DNA of 64,000 nucleotides, from the NCBI GenBank assembly GCA_963778465.1, contig CAVZUK010000003.1, forward strand, positions 2,937,508 to 3,001,507, in the 5' to 3' direction. The position numbers were made by a program, and so were the translations under genes. Below are positions 10,901 to 19,525 of the stretch, one piece after another. This stretch comes from CAVZBW01 sp963778465. GTDB lineage: Bacteria; Actinomycetota; Acidimicrobiia; Acidimicrobiales; RAAP-2. Below the pieces are notes generated by a model. That model was given only the letters and a program-made list of their open reading frames with translations, was not told where the DNA came from and did no database searches. How positions within the stretch are numbered: position 1 is the first letter of the stretch; every line of letters starts with the position of its first letter.

Positions 10901-11292
10901 ACGGCGTAGAGGACGAGCTCGTACCCGAGGAGCTCGCTCGACGTCCTCAGGGAGTGCTGCCTGCCGGCCACGACGGCCGCATTGCGGCGGGCCGCGCAGT
11001 CGGCCACCGAGGCGCTGACCAGGTCGCCCGTTCCCGCCCGGGCGGCCAGCTCGCCGAGCCGCTCGGCGCCGTCCTCCTCGAGCACCTCGACCTCGGACCC
11101 GGCGAGCATCGCCCGCAGGTAGTCCCCGCGGACCTCCGTGCGGAAGCCCTCGGCCACCACGGGGGCGGGCACCACCGGGACGATGCCGTTCGAGAGGGCA
11201 GCACGGTGGAGGGCCCACATCATCCGGTCCCCCCGGGCCGCCGCCCGGAGCGCTGCGACGCCGTAGACGAGCCCGTGGCGGTGGGTGGCCAC
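10897..11292 (-). CDS. VapC-like PIN-domain protein with degenerate active site
   Basis: A 131 aa protein with the overall PIN toxin pattern (GDRMMWALHRAAL, VVPAPVVAEGFR, RAGTGDLVSASVA). VapC toxins are Mg-dependent RNases needing clustered acidic residues. Compared with the family pattern as I know it (YDTGALIAAE near the N-terminus, GTxDVVDA, late SDPxD), this protein has YGVAALRAAA (Asp to Gly11, Glu to Ala19), Ser93 in place of the Asp of VVDA, and SSEL instead of SDP. Glu48 and Asp90 remain. Catalytic activity is therefore doubtful. GTG start, three bases after the antitoxin stop. It could be a decayed toxin or a non-catalytic partner. Confidence 0.7.
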   Translation of the reverse strand: MATHRHGLVYGVAALRAAARGDRMMWALHRAALSNGIVPVVPAPVVAEGFRTEVRGDYLRAMLAGSEVEVLEEDGAERLGELAARAGTGDLVSASVADCAARRNAAVVAGRQHSLRTSSELLGYELVLYAV

Positions 11293-11295
11293 CGG

Positions 11296-11559
11296 CTACC
11301 GGCGGCGCACGCGGGACGCCATGCCCGAGACTCCCGACAGCAAGCGGCTGAGCAGGGCCTCGCCGGCGGCGATCTCCTCCGCGGTGAGGGCCCCGGATCC
11401 CGCCTCCCAATCGGCGACGCCCCGCAGGCCCTCCCGGACGCGCAGTTGCCGTTCCGCCGCCGCGGAGAGCCAGGCGCTGAAGGACATGCCGTCCTGCTGG
11501 GCCGCCTCCTCGACGGCACTGGCCACGTCCTGGGAGAGCGAGACCGATCGCTTGGTCAC
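11296..11559 (-). CDS. VapB-like antitoxin
   Basis: The 87 aa product starts VTKRSVSLSQDVASAVEEAA, resembling a ribbon-helix-helix DNA-binding N-terminus, followed by SFSAWLSAAAERQLR and an acidic-to-basic tail that would wrap the toxin. It directly precedes the PIN gene with a three-base gap, the normal antitoxin-first order, and such antitoxins usually repress their own promoter. GTG start chosen at the conserved TKRSVSL; the frame is open about 11 codons further upstream. Confidence 0.7.
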   Translation of the reverse strand: MTKRSVSLSQDVASAVEEAAQQDGMSFSAWLSAAAERQLRVREGLRGVADWEAGSGALTAEEIAAGEALLSRLLSGVSGMASRVRRR

Positions 11560-11614
11560 CACGGCTTCCCAGGGTAACACCGTGGGTAGCACTGCGGACC
11601 GGTCGCGGCGGCCC

Positions 11615-12328
11615 TCAGGAACCGGCCAGCCGGATAGTCGAAGAGGGGCAGATGTCCTCGAGCACGCACTCGGCGCACCGGGGCTTGCGCGCCGTGCAGG
11701 TGGCGCGACCGTGCAGGATCAGCCGCAGGCTGAGCGTCCCCCATTCGGCCTCGGGGACCAGGGCGTCGAGGTCCTGCTCGACCTGCACCGGATCCGTCGA
11801 CGTGGTCAGGCCGAGGCGCCGGGCGATGCGCCCCACATGGGTGTCGACGGGCAGGCCGGGGAGGTCGAAGGCCACGCTGCGCACGACGTTGCCGGTCTTG
11901 CGACCGACGCCCGGCAGGGTGACGAGGTCTTCGAGCGAGGTGGGGACCTGGCTGCCAAACCGCTCCACGAGGCCGTCCGCCATCCCGAGCAGGCTCCTCG
12001 TCTTGCTCCGGTAGAAGCCCGTCGGGCGGATCAGGGTCTCGACGCGTTCGGGATCGGCCGCAGCCAGGTCCTCGGGCTCGGGATAGGCGGCAAAGAGGGC
12101 GGGCGTCACCTCGTTGACCTTCGCGTCGGTGCACTGGGCCGAGAGGATGGTCGCCTCGAGCAGCTGGAACGGGTTGTCGTGGCGCAGCGCGCAGAGCTGT
12201 TCCGCGGATCCGGGAAAGAGGTCGGCCAGGCGCCCCACGACGGTGGCGGCCCTGCGGCGCAACGTCGCACGAGAGGGGGATCGGGCCCCCGCCCGGCGTG
12301 CCGGGGGAGCCTTCTTGGCCGGGGTCAC
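11615..12328 (-). CDS. nth: Endonuclease III
   Basis: Bifunctional DNA glycosylase/AP lyase for oxidised pyrimidines. The 237 aa protein has ATILSAQCTDAKVNEVTP, the helix-hairpin-helix LPGVGRKTGNVV with the catalytic Lys, the catalytic Asp in PVDTHVGR, and a C-terminal [4Fe-4S] ligand set spaced C-x6-C-x2-C-x5-C (CTARKPRCAECVLEDIC). A Lys/Arg-rich N-terminal tail of about 25 residues precedes the fold. GTG start; divergent from mshD with about 50 bases between. Confidence 0.95.
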   Translation of the reverse strand: MTPAKKAPPARRAGARSPSRATLRRRAATVVGRLADLFPGSAEQLCALRHDNPFQLLEATILSAQCTDAKVNEVTPALFAAYPEPEDLAAADPERVETLIRPTGFYRSKTRSLLGMADGLVERFGSQVPTSLEDLVTLPGVGRKTGNVVRSVAFDLPGLPVDTHVGRIARRLGLTTSTDPVQVEQDLDALVPEAEWGTLSLRLILHGRATCTARKPRCAECVLEDICPSSTIRLAGS

Positions 12329-12379
12329 GCGGGGAGGATACCGGCGACCTGCCCCCCGACTCTCGCTACGGTGCGCTGG

Positions 12380-13363
12380 ATGAGCACCACCTCGGTCACC
12401 GTGCGCCGCGAGCTGTCCCCGGGGGAGCTCGACGCCGTGAAGGGGCTCCTCGACGCGGCGGCCGCGTCCGACGGCCAGCGGCCCATGGGCGACCAGGCGT
12501 GGCTCGATCTCCTCCACGGCGCGCCCGGCTCGAGCACCCTGCTCGACGGCCGGCCCGGTGACGGCCTGGCAGGCGTGGCCCAGCTGAGCCGTCTCCCGCG
12601 CTCGTGGACCCTCGAGGTGGCGCTGCACCCGGCCCACCGGGGGGAGGGCGTCGGCGCTCGGCTGGTGACCGCCGCGCTCGACGTCGTGGGCCGGGAGGGT
12701 GTTGCCCCGGTCGACTACTGGATCCCGATGGTCGACGAGGCGCGCGACCGAGAGGCCCAAGCCGCAGGCTTCCGGCCCCAGCGCGATCTACTCCAGCTGC
12801 GCCGCCCGCTCCCGGTGCCCACCGGAGAGCGCGGCGGGGCTCCCGAGATCGCCCTCCGGGCCTTTCGACGCGGTCAGGACGAGGAGGTCTGGCTGGCAGT
12901 CAACAACCGCGCCTTCGCCGACCATCCCGAGCAGGGAGCCTGGCAGCTCGAGCACCTGCGCGAGCGCGAGCAGGAACCCTGGTTCGACGCCGAGGGCTTC
13001 CTTCTCCACTGGCGGGACGGATCGCTCGCCGGATCCTGCTGGACCAAGGTTCACCGCGACACCGAGCCCGAGATGGGCGAGATCTACGTCATCTCGGTCA
13101 ACCCGGACTTCCAGGGCCTCGGGCTCGGCAGGAGCCTGACGCTCGCCGGCCTCGACTGGCTGGCGGCACGCGGGCTCGAGGTCGGCATGCTCTACGTGGA
13201 CGGGGACAACGAGCCGGCCCGGGCGCTCTACGCCTCCCTCGGCTTCACCCTCCACCACACCGATCGCGAGTACCGGCTATCCGGTGCTGACCCCGATGGC
13301 CCGACCGATGCCGTAGGTGATGCCGGCCGCGATCACGACGACCACGACCTGCCGGAGGGCTGA
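12380..13363 (+). CDS. mshD: Mycothiol synthase (double GNAT acetyltransferase)
   Basis: Acetylates Cys-GlcN-Ins in the last step of mycothiol synthesis. The 327 aa protein is a tandem GNAT: the first acetyl-CoA loop is HPAHRGEGVGARLVTAAL, the second VNPDFQGLGLGRSLTLAGLD; FRRGQDEEVWLAVNNRAFADH and QEPWFDAEGF match MshD. The fold should end near REYRLSG; about 21 extra Asp-rich residues follow and are encoded inside the 3' end of the convergent transporter gene (87-base overlap). Confidence 0.9.
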   Translation: MSTTSVTVRRELSPGELDAVKGLLDAAAASDGQRPMGDQAWLDLLHGAPGSSTLLDGRPGDGLAGVAQLSRLPRSWTLEVALHPAHRGEGVGARLVTAALDVVGREGVAPVDYWIPMVDEARDREAQAAGFRPQRDLLQLRRPLPVPTGERGGAPEIALRAFRRGQDEEVWLAVNNRAFADHPEQGAWQLEHLREREQEPWFDAEGFLLHWRDGSLAGSCWTKVHRDTEPEMGEIYVISVNPDFQGLGLGRSLTLAGLDWLAARGLEVGMLYVDGDNEPARALYASLGFTLHHTDREYRLSGADPDGPTDAVGDAGRDHDDHDLPEG

Positions 13364-14029
13364 CCGCCACGGGGAGCGGGCGGTGAAGATCCCGAGCGCC
13401 CATCCCACGATCGTCGAAGCCACGAGCGCGATCACGATCGAGGCCACCTCCGCCCCGACGCCGGCGGTGACGAGCCAAGGGATGAGCGGCAGCAGGGCGC
13501 CCACCGAGAAGGCGAGGAACGAGGAGACCGCGGCCTGGATCGGCGACCCGATCGACTGCGGGTTGATCCCGAGCTCTTCGCGGGCGTGGGTGTCGAGCGC
13601 CAGGTCGGGATCCCGCATGACGTTGTCGGCCAGGTCCCGCGCCACCTCCGGATGGATCCCCCGCTCGGTGTAGAGCGTCTGCAGCTCCTCGCGTTCCATC
13701 TCCGGCGCCTCCGCCAAGGACTGCCGTTCGACCTCGAGCTCGCGTTCGATGAGCTCGCGCTGGGCCTGCATCGAGACGTACTCGCCGGCCGCCATCGAGA
13801 AGGCGCCCGCGATGAGCCCGGCGAGCCCGGCCAGACGCACGAACGTGCCGTTCGGGTGGGCGCCGGCGACGCCGAGGATCAGCGAGACGTTGGTGACCAG
13901 GCCGTCGCTCACGCCGAAGACCGCCGCGCGAGGGCCGCCGCCGGTCACGTCACGATGGCGGTGCCCCTCGTACGTCTGCGGTCGCCTCACCGACCGCATG
14001 CTAGGCCCGGGCCCGACCATCCCGGGCAT
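13277..14029 (-). CDS. VIT1/CCC1-family metal transporter-like membrane protein
   Basis: Contains the family hallmark AAVFGVSDGLVTNVSLILGV and AGLIAGAFSMAAGEYVSMQA, then a Glu-rich cytoplasmic stretch (QRELIERELEVERQSLAEAP) like the metal-binding domain of VIT proteins, and three further membrane segments. Family members move Fe2+ or Mn2+. 250 aa from the first ATG; the start at 13999 (MRSVRRPQ) is an equally good alternative because no clear Shine-Dalgarno is seen. Its 3' end overlaps mshD convergently. Confidence 0.85.
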   Translation of the reverse strand: MPGMVGPGPSMRSVRRPQTYEGHRHRDVTGGGPRAAVFGVSDGLVTNVSLILGVAGAHPNGTFVRLAGLAGLIAGAFSMAAGEYVSMQAQRELIERELEVERQSLAEAPEMEREELQTLYTERGIHPEVARDLADNVMRDPDLALDTHAREELGINPQSIGSPIQAAVSSFLAFSVGALLPLIPWLVTAGVGAEVASIVIALVASTIVGWALGIFTARSPWRSALRQVVVVVIAAGITYGIGRAIGVSTG

Positions 14030-14167
14030 GCAAGGCCGTCCGGAATTGTGCCCTTAGGCAGGGCGAATGCCGCGACGACGGCGCCGGTTACGACGCGACA
14101 GGGTGACCCCGTCGAAGCCGCCCGGGCCGTCCGGTGCGCGCCGGGCGGGTGCGCGAGACTGGTTGCC

Positions 14168-14539
14168 ATGGCGTCATCGCAGCTCAAGTGGTTGGACAAC
14201 AGTCAGCCTCAGACCCTGCAGGGAGCCGTCCTGTTGAGCTATATCAACGCGTTCTTCGGCCTGCTCGGCCTGATCACCGGGGCCGGAGTTCTCGCGCTCT
14301 TTCTGCTCGTCGAGGGCGGAGCCGCCCTCGCCATCGCCAACGAGCGACGCTGGGGTTACTACACCGCAGTCGTGGCGTCCGTCCTGTACCTCTGCCTGGA
14401 GGTGCTGTTCCTGGCGTTCTCGGTGCTGTCGCTGAGCTTCTCCATCTGGGTGCTGCTCAACCTGGCGTTCGCCGTGGTCCTCGTCGCGCTGTTGCTGCAT
14501 CGCCAGAGCCGCGAGTACCAGCGCGTCTGGTTCCACTGA
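14168..14539 (+). CDS. Small integral membrane protein of unknown function
   Basis: 123 aa. After a short cytoplasmic-like N-terminus (MASSQLKWLDNSQPQTLQGA) there are about four hydrophobic stretches, from LLSYINAFFGLLGLI to WVLLNLAFAVVLVALLL, and a charged tail ending EYQRVWFH. I do not recognise a named family. The gene stands alone between the divergent transporter gene and the MaoC-like gene in the same direction. Confidence 0.75.
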   Translation: MASSQLKWLDNSQPQTLQGAVLLSYINAFFGLLGLITGAGVLALFLLVEGGAALAIANERRWGYYTAVVASVLYLCLEVLFLAFSVLSLSFSIWVLLNLAFAVVLVALLLHRQSREYQRVWFH

Positions 14540-14609
14540 TGGCCTGACGGCGATCGCCGGATCGCTCGGGCGCTCCGGGCCCACCGACCGGCGTGATCTA
14601 TGGTGCGGC

Positions 14610-15077
14610 ATGGCCAGAATCATCTCGGACCTGACCGAGTTCCTCGACCTGGTGGGCCAGCAGATCGGCACGAGCGACTGGCAGGAGATCGACCAGAAGC
14701 GGATCGACCTCTTCGCCGAAGCCACCGGCGACCACCAGTGGATCCACGTCGACCCGGAGCGGGCTGCGGCAGGACCGTTCGGCTCCACCATCGCCCACGG
14801 CTACCTCACGCTGTCGCTGGCACCCGCCCTCCTCCAGCAGGTCATCACCGTCGAGGGCATGAGCTTCGGGGTCAACTACGGCTGCAACAAGGTGCGTTTC
14901 CCGGCGCCGGTCCCGGTCGGCTCGAGGGTCCGGATGGGGGTCACGGTGGGGAGCTCTGAGAAGGTGTCCGGGGGGACCGAAGGGGGCGTCCAAGTGGTCT
15001 TCGATCTCGTCATCGAGGTCGAAGACGCACCCAAGCCCGCCTGCGTGTGCCAGGTGGTGTACCGCTACTACTTCTGA
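14610..15077 (+). CDS. MaoC-like (R)-specific enoyl-CoA hydratase family protein
   Basis: 155 aa hot-dog-fold protein with the hydratase 2 motif FAEATGDHQWIHVDPERA (catalytic Asp and His) followed by GPFGSTIAHGYLTLSLAP. The family hydrates enoyl-CoA or serves fatty acid and polyketide pathways; the substrate is not indicated by neighbours. It lies 14 bases before menG and may be cotranscribed, but no menaquinone step requires it. Confidence 0.9.
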   Translation: MARIISDLTEFLDLVGQQIGTSDWQEIDQKRIDLFAEATGDHQWIHVDPERAAAGPFGSTIAHGYLTLSLAPALLQQVITVEGMSFGVNYGCNKVRFPAPVPVGSRVRMGVTVGSSEKVSGGTEGGVQVVFDLVIEVEDAPKPACVCQVVYRYYF

Positions 15078-15091
15078 GGTCGTCCGCCAGC

Positions 15092-15835
15092 GTGCCGGGG
15101 CGAGCACCCGCAGAGGAGTTGCCGCGAGGGGCGGCCAAGACGGCGCAGGTGCGCGCCATGTTCGACACGATCGCTCCCCGCTACGACGTCCTCAACCGCA
15201 TCATGTCGCTCGGACTCGATCAGCGCTGGCGGCGCCGGGCGATCGACGCCCTCGGCATCGGCGCGGGCGCCAGGGTGCTCGATCTGGCCTGCGGCACGGG
15301 TGACCTGAGCCGGGCCTGTGCGCGGCGGGGGTACCGGGTCGTGGGCGACGATCTCTCGTTCGGGATGCTCTCGGTGAGCCACGCCGGAACGCCTCGCGTC
15401 CAGGGTGACGCCTCGGCGCTGCCGGTGGCCTCGGCATCCGTCGACGCCATCATCTGCGGGTACGGCCTCCGCAACTTCGAGGATCTCGACCGGGTCCTGT
15501 CGGAGGCCGCCCGGGTCCTGCGCCCGGGCGGGCGGCTGGTCGTGCTCGAGATCTCCATCCCGCCCTCGGCCCTGCTGCGTGCCGGGTACCACGTGTGGTT
15601 CGAACGCGTCGTGCCCGTCGTCGGAGGCCTCCTCTCGGACCCCACGGCCTACCGGTACCTCCCCCGGTCGACCGGCTACCTGCCCACCGCGGCGGAGTTT
15701 CGCGAGCTGCTCCTCCGCCATGGCTTCGCCACGGGGGGCCACCAGCTCCTCGCAGGAGGCTTGAGCCAGCTCTTCACCGCCACCCGGGTCGGGATGCCGG
15801 CGGACGCGTTGAGCACCTCTGCGGGCGCACCGTGA
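15092..15835 (+). CDS. menG: Demethylmenaquinone methyltransferase
   Basis: SAM-dependent C-methylation that completes menaquinone. The 247 aa protein has the UbiE/MenG pattern: MFDTIAPRYDVLNRIMSLGLD, SAM motif I VLDLACGTGDLSRAC, GDASALPVASASVDAIICGY and LRNFEDLDRVLSEAARVLRPG. Motif I is followed by VVGDDLSFGML where GxDxS is typical. GTG start inferred; its stop overlaps the menF start (GTGA). With menF it forms a respiratory quinone pair. Confidence 0.92.
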   Translation: MPGRAPAEELPRGAAKTAQVRAMFDTIAPRYDVLNRIMSLGLDQRWRRRAIDALGIGAGARVLDLACGTGDLSRACARRGYRVVGDDLSFGMLSVSHAGTPRVQGDASALPVASASVDAIICGYGLRNFEDLDRVLSEAARVLRPGGRLVVLEISIPPSALLRAGYHVWFERVVPVVGGLLSDPTAYRYLPRSTGYLPTAAEFRELLLRHGFATGGHQLLAGGLSQLFTATRVGMPADALSTSAGAP

Positions 15836-17148
15836 CGGCCAACGCCGCCGAGCAGCCGGCGCTCCTCGCCTACACCGTGGCGCTCGGCGAGGAGGCGCCC
15901 TGGGACCCGCTCGACCTGGTCGGCCACGACGGCATCCTGTTCGACGGGCCCGGGCTCACCCTGGTCGGTTGGGGGTCGGCGGCGCGGCCCCAGCTCTCCG
16001 GGGGCCTGCTCGACCCGGCGGGGCGCGGGGCGCTGTCCGCCCTCCTCCACGACATCGCCGTGCACGACGAGGTCGACCGCCCGGGAACGGGACCCCTCGC
16101 TCTCGGTGCCCTTCCCTTCGACCGCAGCGCCCCGGGCGCCCTCCGTGTCCCCGGCGTGCTCCTCGGGCGCTCGGACGGCCTGTCCTGGCTGACCGTGGTG
16201 GGGCCGGACGCCACCCGGCCCACCGCGCAGGAGGCCGAGAAGTTGATCCGGGCACGGCGAGCGGAGGTGGGGGGCCTCGAGGTGCTGGCGCCCGTCTCGC
16301 TTTCGTGCCTCGAGCACCGGCCGGGGCCCAACGACTACGCCCGGGCGGTCGCTCGCGCCGTGGCCAGGATCCACGCCGGCAAACTGCGAAAGGTCGTCCT
16401 GGCACGCTGCGTCGACGTCACCCCGGTGCGGGTCGCTTCACCCGTCGCGTTGTTGCGGCGGCTGCGCAACCCCGAGCCGTCCACCACGAGCTTCCTCGTC
16501 CCGGTCGACGACGAGCACTTCGTGGGGGCGTCGCCGGAGCTGATCGTGGCACGTCGCGGCAGGGTCGTCTGGTGTCACCCCCTGGCCGGCACGACCGGCC
16601 TGACCGACAAGCCGGATGCTCCGAGTGCCTCCGACCGGCTGCTCGGTTCCCCCAAGGAGCTCGAAGAGCACCGCCTGGTCGTCGACGCCGTCGCCGAAGC
16701 ACTGCGCCCACGCTGCGACAGTCTCTCGGTCCCGGACCAGCCGGAGGTGCTCCGCCTCGCCACCGACGCCCGCCTGAGCACCCGGGTCGAGGGGCGTCTC
16801 GCAGAGGGCCTCCCGCTCCCGGGCGTCCTCGAGCTCCTCGCCGACCTGCATCCCACGCCCGCCGTCGGCGGCGTCCCGAGGGACGAGGCCCTGCGGCTCA
16901 TCGCCGACTCGGAGCCCGAGCCCCGCGGGTTCTGGGCCGGCCCGGTCGGATGGACCGACCGCTCGGGCAACGGCGACTGGGTCCTCGGCATCCGCTCGGT
17001 CACCATGAGGACCGGCTACGCGAGGGTGTGGGCAGGTGCGGGGATCGTGAGCGGATCGGACCCGGAGGCAGAGCTGGCCGAGACCACCCTCAAGCTCGGG
17101 CCCGTGATCGACGCCCTAACGCAGGACCCGGGTCCCGGCGCGGTCTGA
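15832..17148 (+). CDS. menF: Isochorismate synthase
   Basis: Converts chorismate to isochorismate at the head of the menaquinone pathway. The 438 aa chorismate-binding protein has KVVLARCVDV, FVGASPELIVARRG, HPLAGTTGLTDKPDA, SPKELEEHRLVVDAV, LHPTPAVGGVPRDEAL and WAGAGIVSGSDPEAELAET. The LHPTPAVGG stretch is typical of isochorismate rather than anthranilate synthases. GTG start overlaps menG. Its 3' end overlaps the convergent kinase gene by 33 bases. Confidence 0.93.
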   Translation: MTANAAEQPALLAYTVALGEEAPWDPLDLVGHDGILFDGPGLTLVGWGSAARPQLSGGLLDPAGRGALSALLHDIAVHDEVDRPGTGPLALGALPFDRSAPGALRVPGVLLGRSDGLSWLTVVGPDATRPTAQEAEKLIRARRAEVGGLEVLAPVSLSCLEHRPGPNDYARAVARAVARIHAGKLRKVVLARCVDVTPVRVASPVALLRRLRNPEPSTTSFLVPVDDEHFVGASPELIVARRGRVVWCHPLAGTTGLTDKPDAPSASDRLLGSPKELEEHRLVVDAVAEALRPRCDSLSVPDQPEVLRLATDARLSTRVEGRLAEGLPLPGVLELLADLHPTPAVGGVPRDEALRLIADSEPEPRGFWAGPVGWTDRSGNGDWVLGIRSVTMRTGYARVWAGAGIVSGSDPEAELAETTLKLGPVIDALTQDPGPGAV

Positions 17149-18748
17149 CCCGCGGGCCTCGGACGAGGTTGCCTGCGGGGCGGCGCGGTCCTCACGCGAG
17201 CCGCGGCCCGGCTCTGCGAGCGGGAGCTCGACGGTGAAGACACTGCCGCGGCCCGGCGCGGCATCCACCGTGGCGGTCCCGTCGAGGGCCTCCGCGATGG
17301 CGCGCACGATCGAGAGCCCGAGCCCGGTGCCGCCCCCGGTACGGGCGACGTCGCTGCGGTAGAAGCGATCGAAGGCGTGCGCCGACTGCTCGGCCGTCAT
17401 GCCCGGCCCCCGGTCGACCACCCGGCAGGCACCGCGCCCGTCGTGCGACAGGACCTCGACGGTCACGGGCGTGCCGGGCGGCGTGTGGGTGAGGGCGTTG
17501 CGGACCAGGTTGTGCAGCACCTGTCGCAGCCGGTCGCGGTCCCCCCTGACGACGACCGGCCCCGACGAGCGGAACTCGATCGGCCGCTCGCCGTCGACGG
17601 CGCGAGCGTCCTCCACCGCCTCGCTGCCGATGCGCTGCAGGTCGACCGGCATGCGCTCGAGCGGCCGACCCTGGTCGAGCCGCGTGAGGAGCAGCAGGTC
17701 GTCGACGAGGACGCCCATCCGGGTGGCCTCGCTCTCCACCCGGGAAAGGGCTCGCTGGCGCGCCTCTTCGTCCCGGAGCGCCCCCTTGCGCAGGAGCTCC
17801 GAGTAGCCCCGGATGGACGTGAGCGGCGTCCGCAGCTCGTGGGACGCATTGGCCACGAACATCCGCAACCGCTCCTCGGACTCGGACTTCTGCACGAAGG
17901 CCGCCTGGATCTGGGAGAGCATGCCGTTCAGGGCCTGGCCGAGGCGACCGACCTCGCTGTTCTCCCCCCGGGCCGGCACCCGGCGGTCGAGCTCGCCCCC
18001 GGCGATGGCCCCCGCCGTGACCGTCATCTCCTGGAGAGGCTTGAGCTCGCGCCGGATCAGCCACCATGCCAGCGCGCACCCGACCACGACCACGGCGAGC
18101 GAGGCCAGCAGCTCGACCTTGACGAGTGAGCGCAGGGTGGCGACGGTCGACGCGACCGGCGTGGCCACGATGAGGACCCCTTGGGGCACGACGACGGCCT
18201 GGGCGCGGTACACGTCGCCGCGCTGGCCCGGGACGGTCAGCCCGAACGAGTCGGACGCCGCCTGGTAGACGCCCTCGTCGCGCCCGAAGACATGGGCGGG
18301 CGGCACGCTCTGGACCGGGATGCGCGCCGGGATCTGCGGCTGGGGATCCGGGTGCGTCGCCGAGCCGGAGGGGTGCGACACGAGGATCCGGCCGTTGTGG
18401 TCGAGCACGATCACCGAGACGTCCGGGTTGAGGCGCTCCGCGAGGGCTCGCTGCACCCGCGACTCGTTGGGAAGCGTCGACGCGCTCGGCACCGGTGCTC
18501 GTCGACCCCGCGGGGCTTCCCAGGCTCTGCGAACCACCGGTCGCCAGGGCCGCCTGGCGCAGAGCGGCCGGATGGGAGTCGACGTAGATGAGGTAGTGGT
18601 AGGCCTGCTCCTGGGCGACGTCGAGCTGCGCGTCGAGCCGGCCGTAGAGGTAGGAGCGGACCGAGGAGTAGATGAGGAGCCCCGAGACGGCGAGCCCGAG
18701 CACCAGGAGCGAGCCGAGGACGATCGTCAGTCGGCGGCGAAGCTTCAC
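17116..18748 (-). pseudogene. Sensor histidine kinase interrupted by a frameshift
   Basis: Two frames together make one kinase. The 5' part (GTG at 18748, overlapping the regulator stop) encodes MKLRRRLTIVLGSLLVLGLA, the first membrane segment and the start of the sensor region, up to a Ser/Gly-rich stretch (GSQSLGSPAGSTSTG). The rest of the sensor, a second membrane segment, HAMP, the H-box FVANASHELRTPLTSIRGYS, the N-box LHNLVRNALTHT, DRGPGMT and GGTGLGLSIV lie in the frame one base ahead. The switch falls at roughly 18470-18540. One surplus base (or two missing) explains it. It may be a true mutation or a sequence error; all kinase motifs are intact. Confidence 0.85.
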
Positions 18749-19449
18749 CTGCGTCGCGTCTCCGGCGGTAGGCGGAGGCAGTAACCCACGCCGCGCACCG
18801 TGTGGATGAGTTGCGGCTCCCGCTCGTCGACCTTCTTGCGGAGATAGCTGATGTAGGTCTCGACGATGTTGGGATCACCCTCGAAGCTGTAGTCCCAGAC
18901 GTGATCCAAGATGTCGATCTTCGATACGACTCGTCGGGCGTTTTCCAGCAGGTACTGGAGCAGCTTGAACTCCGTGGCGGTGAGGTTGATGAGGGTGTCA
19001 CCCCGCCAGACCTCGTGCGCGTCCACGTCGAGGAGGAGATCGGCGAAGCGCAGCTGGCGCTCGTCGCCGAGCTCGTCCCTGGCCGACCGCCGGAGCACGG
19101 CACGGATCCGCGCCACCACCTCGTCGAGGCTGAAGGGCTTGGTGACGTAGTCGTCCCCGAGGCGGAGGCCGGCGACCTTGTCCTCCGTGGCGTCCCGGGC
19201 GGTGAGAAAGAGGACCGGGACGGAGTCCCCGGCGCTGCGCAGCCGCCGGCAGACCTCCGTGCCCTCGAAGTCGGGAAGCATGACGTCGAGCAGCACGAGG
19301 TCGGGGGAGCCCGAGCCGGCCTTGGCAAGGGCGTCGTTACCCGTGCTCGCCACGTCGACGGCGAAGCCCTCGAAGCGAAGGGCGGCGGACAGCAGGTCGG
19401 TGATATAGGGCTCGTCGTCTACGACGAGGATCTTTCCTTCGTGCGGCAC
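18745..19449 (-). CDS. OmpR/PhoB-family response regulator
   Basis: 234 aa. Receiver domain with acidic pair in VVDDEPYITD, phospho-acceptor Asp in LVLLDVMLPDFEG, Thr in LFLTARD and Lys in YVTKPFS; then a winged-helix DNA-binding domain (NLTATEFKLLQYLLENARRV, ISYLRKKVDE, IHTVRGVGYCLR). It precedes the kinase with a 4-base overlap, a classical two-component pair. GTG start. Target genes cannot be read from the sequence. Confidence 0.93.
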   Translation of the reverse strand: MPHEGKILVVDDEPYITDLLSAALRFEGFAVDVASTGNDALAKAGSGSPDLVLLDVMLPDFEGTEVCRRLRSAGDSVPVLFLTARDATEDKVAGLRLGDDYVTKPFSLDEVVARIRAVLRRSARDELGDERQLRFADLLLDVDAHEVWRGDTLINLTATEFKLLQYLLENARRVVSKIDILDHVWDYSFEGDPNIVETYISYLRKKVDEREPQLIHTVRGVGYCLRLPPETRRR

Positions 19450-19525
19450 CGCCCCATGATCGCAGACGGGGGCCCCTCGGAGCCCGCGCCGGCCGCGACA
19501 TGGGCGAATACCCGCTGCCAGAGCG

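Noticed and set aside
13999..14167. A short + strand gene before the small membrane protein
   Set aside because: Open frames here have random composition and no ribosome site; treated as promoter region.
17116..18748. Programmed ribosomal frameshifting in the kinase
   Set aside because: No slippery heptamer or downstream pseudoknot was recognised and kinases are not known to use it; mutation or sequence error is simpler.
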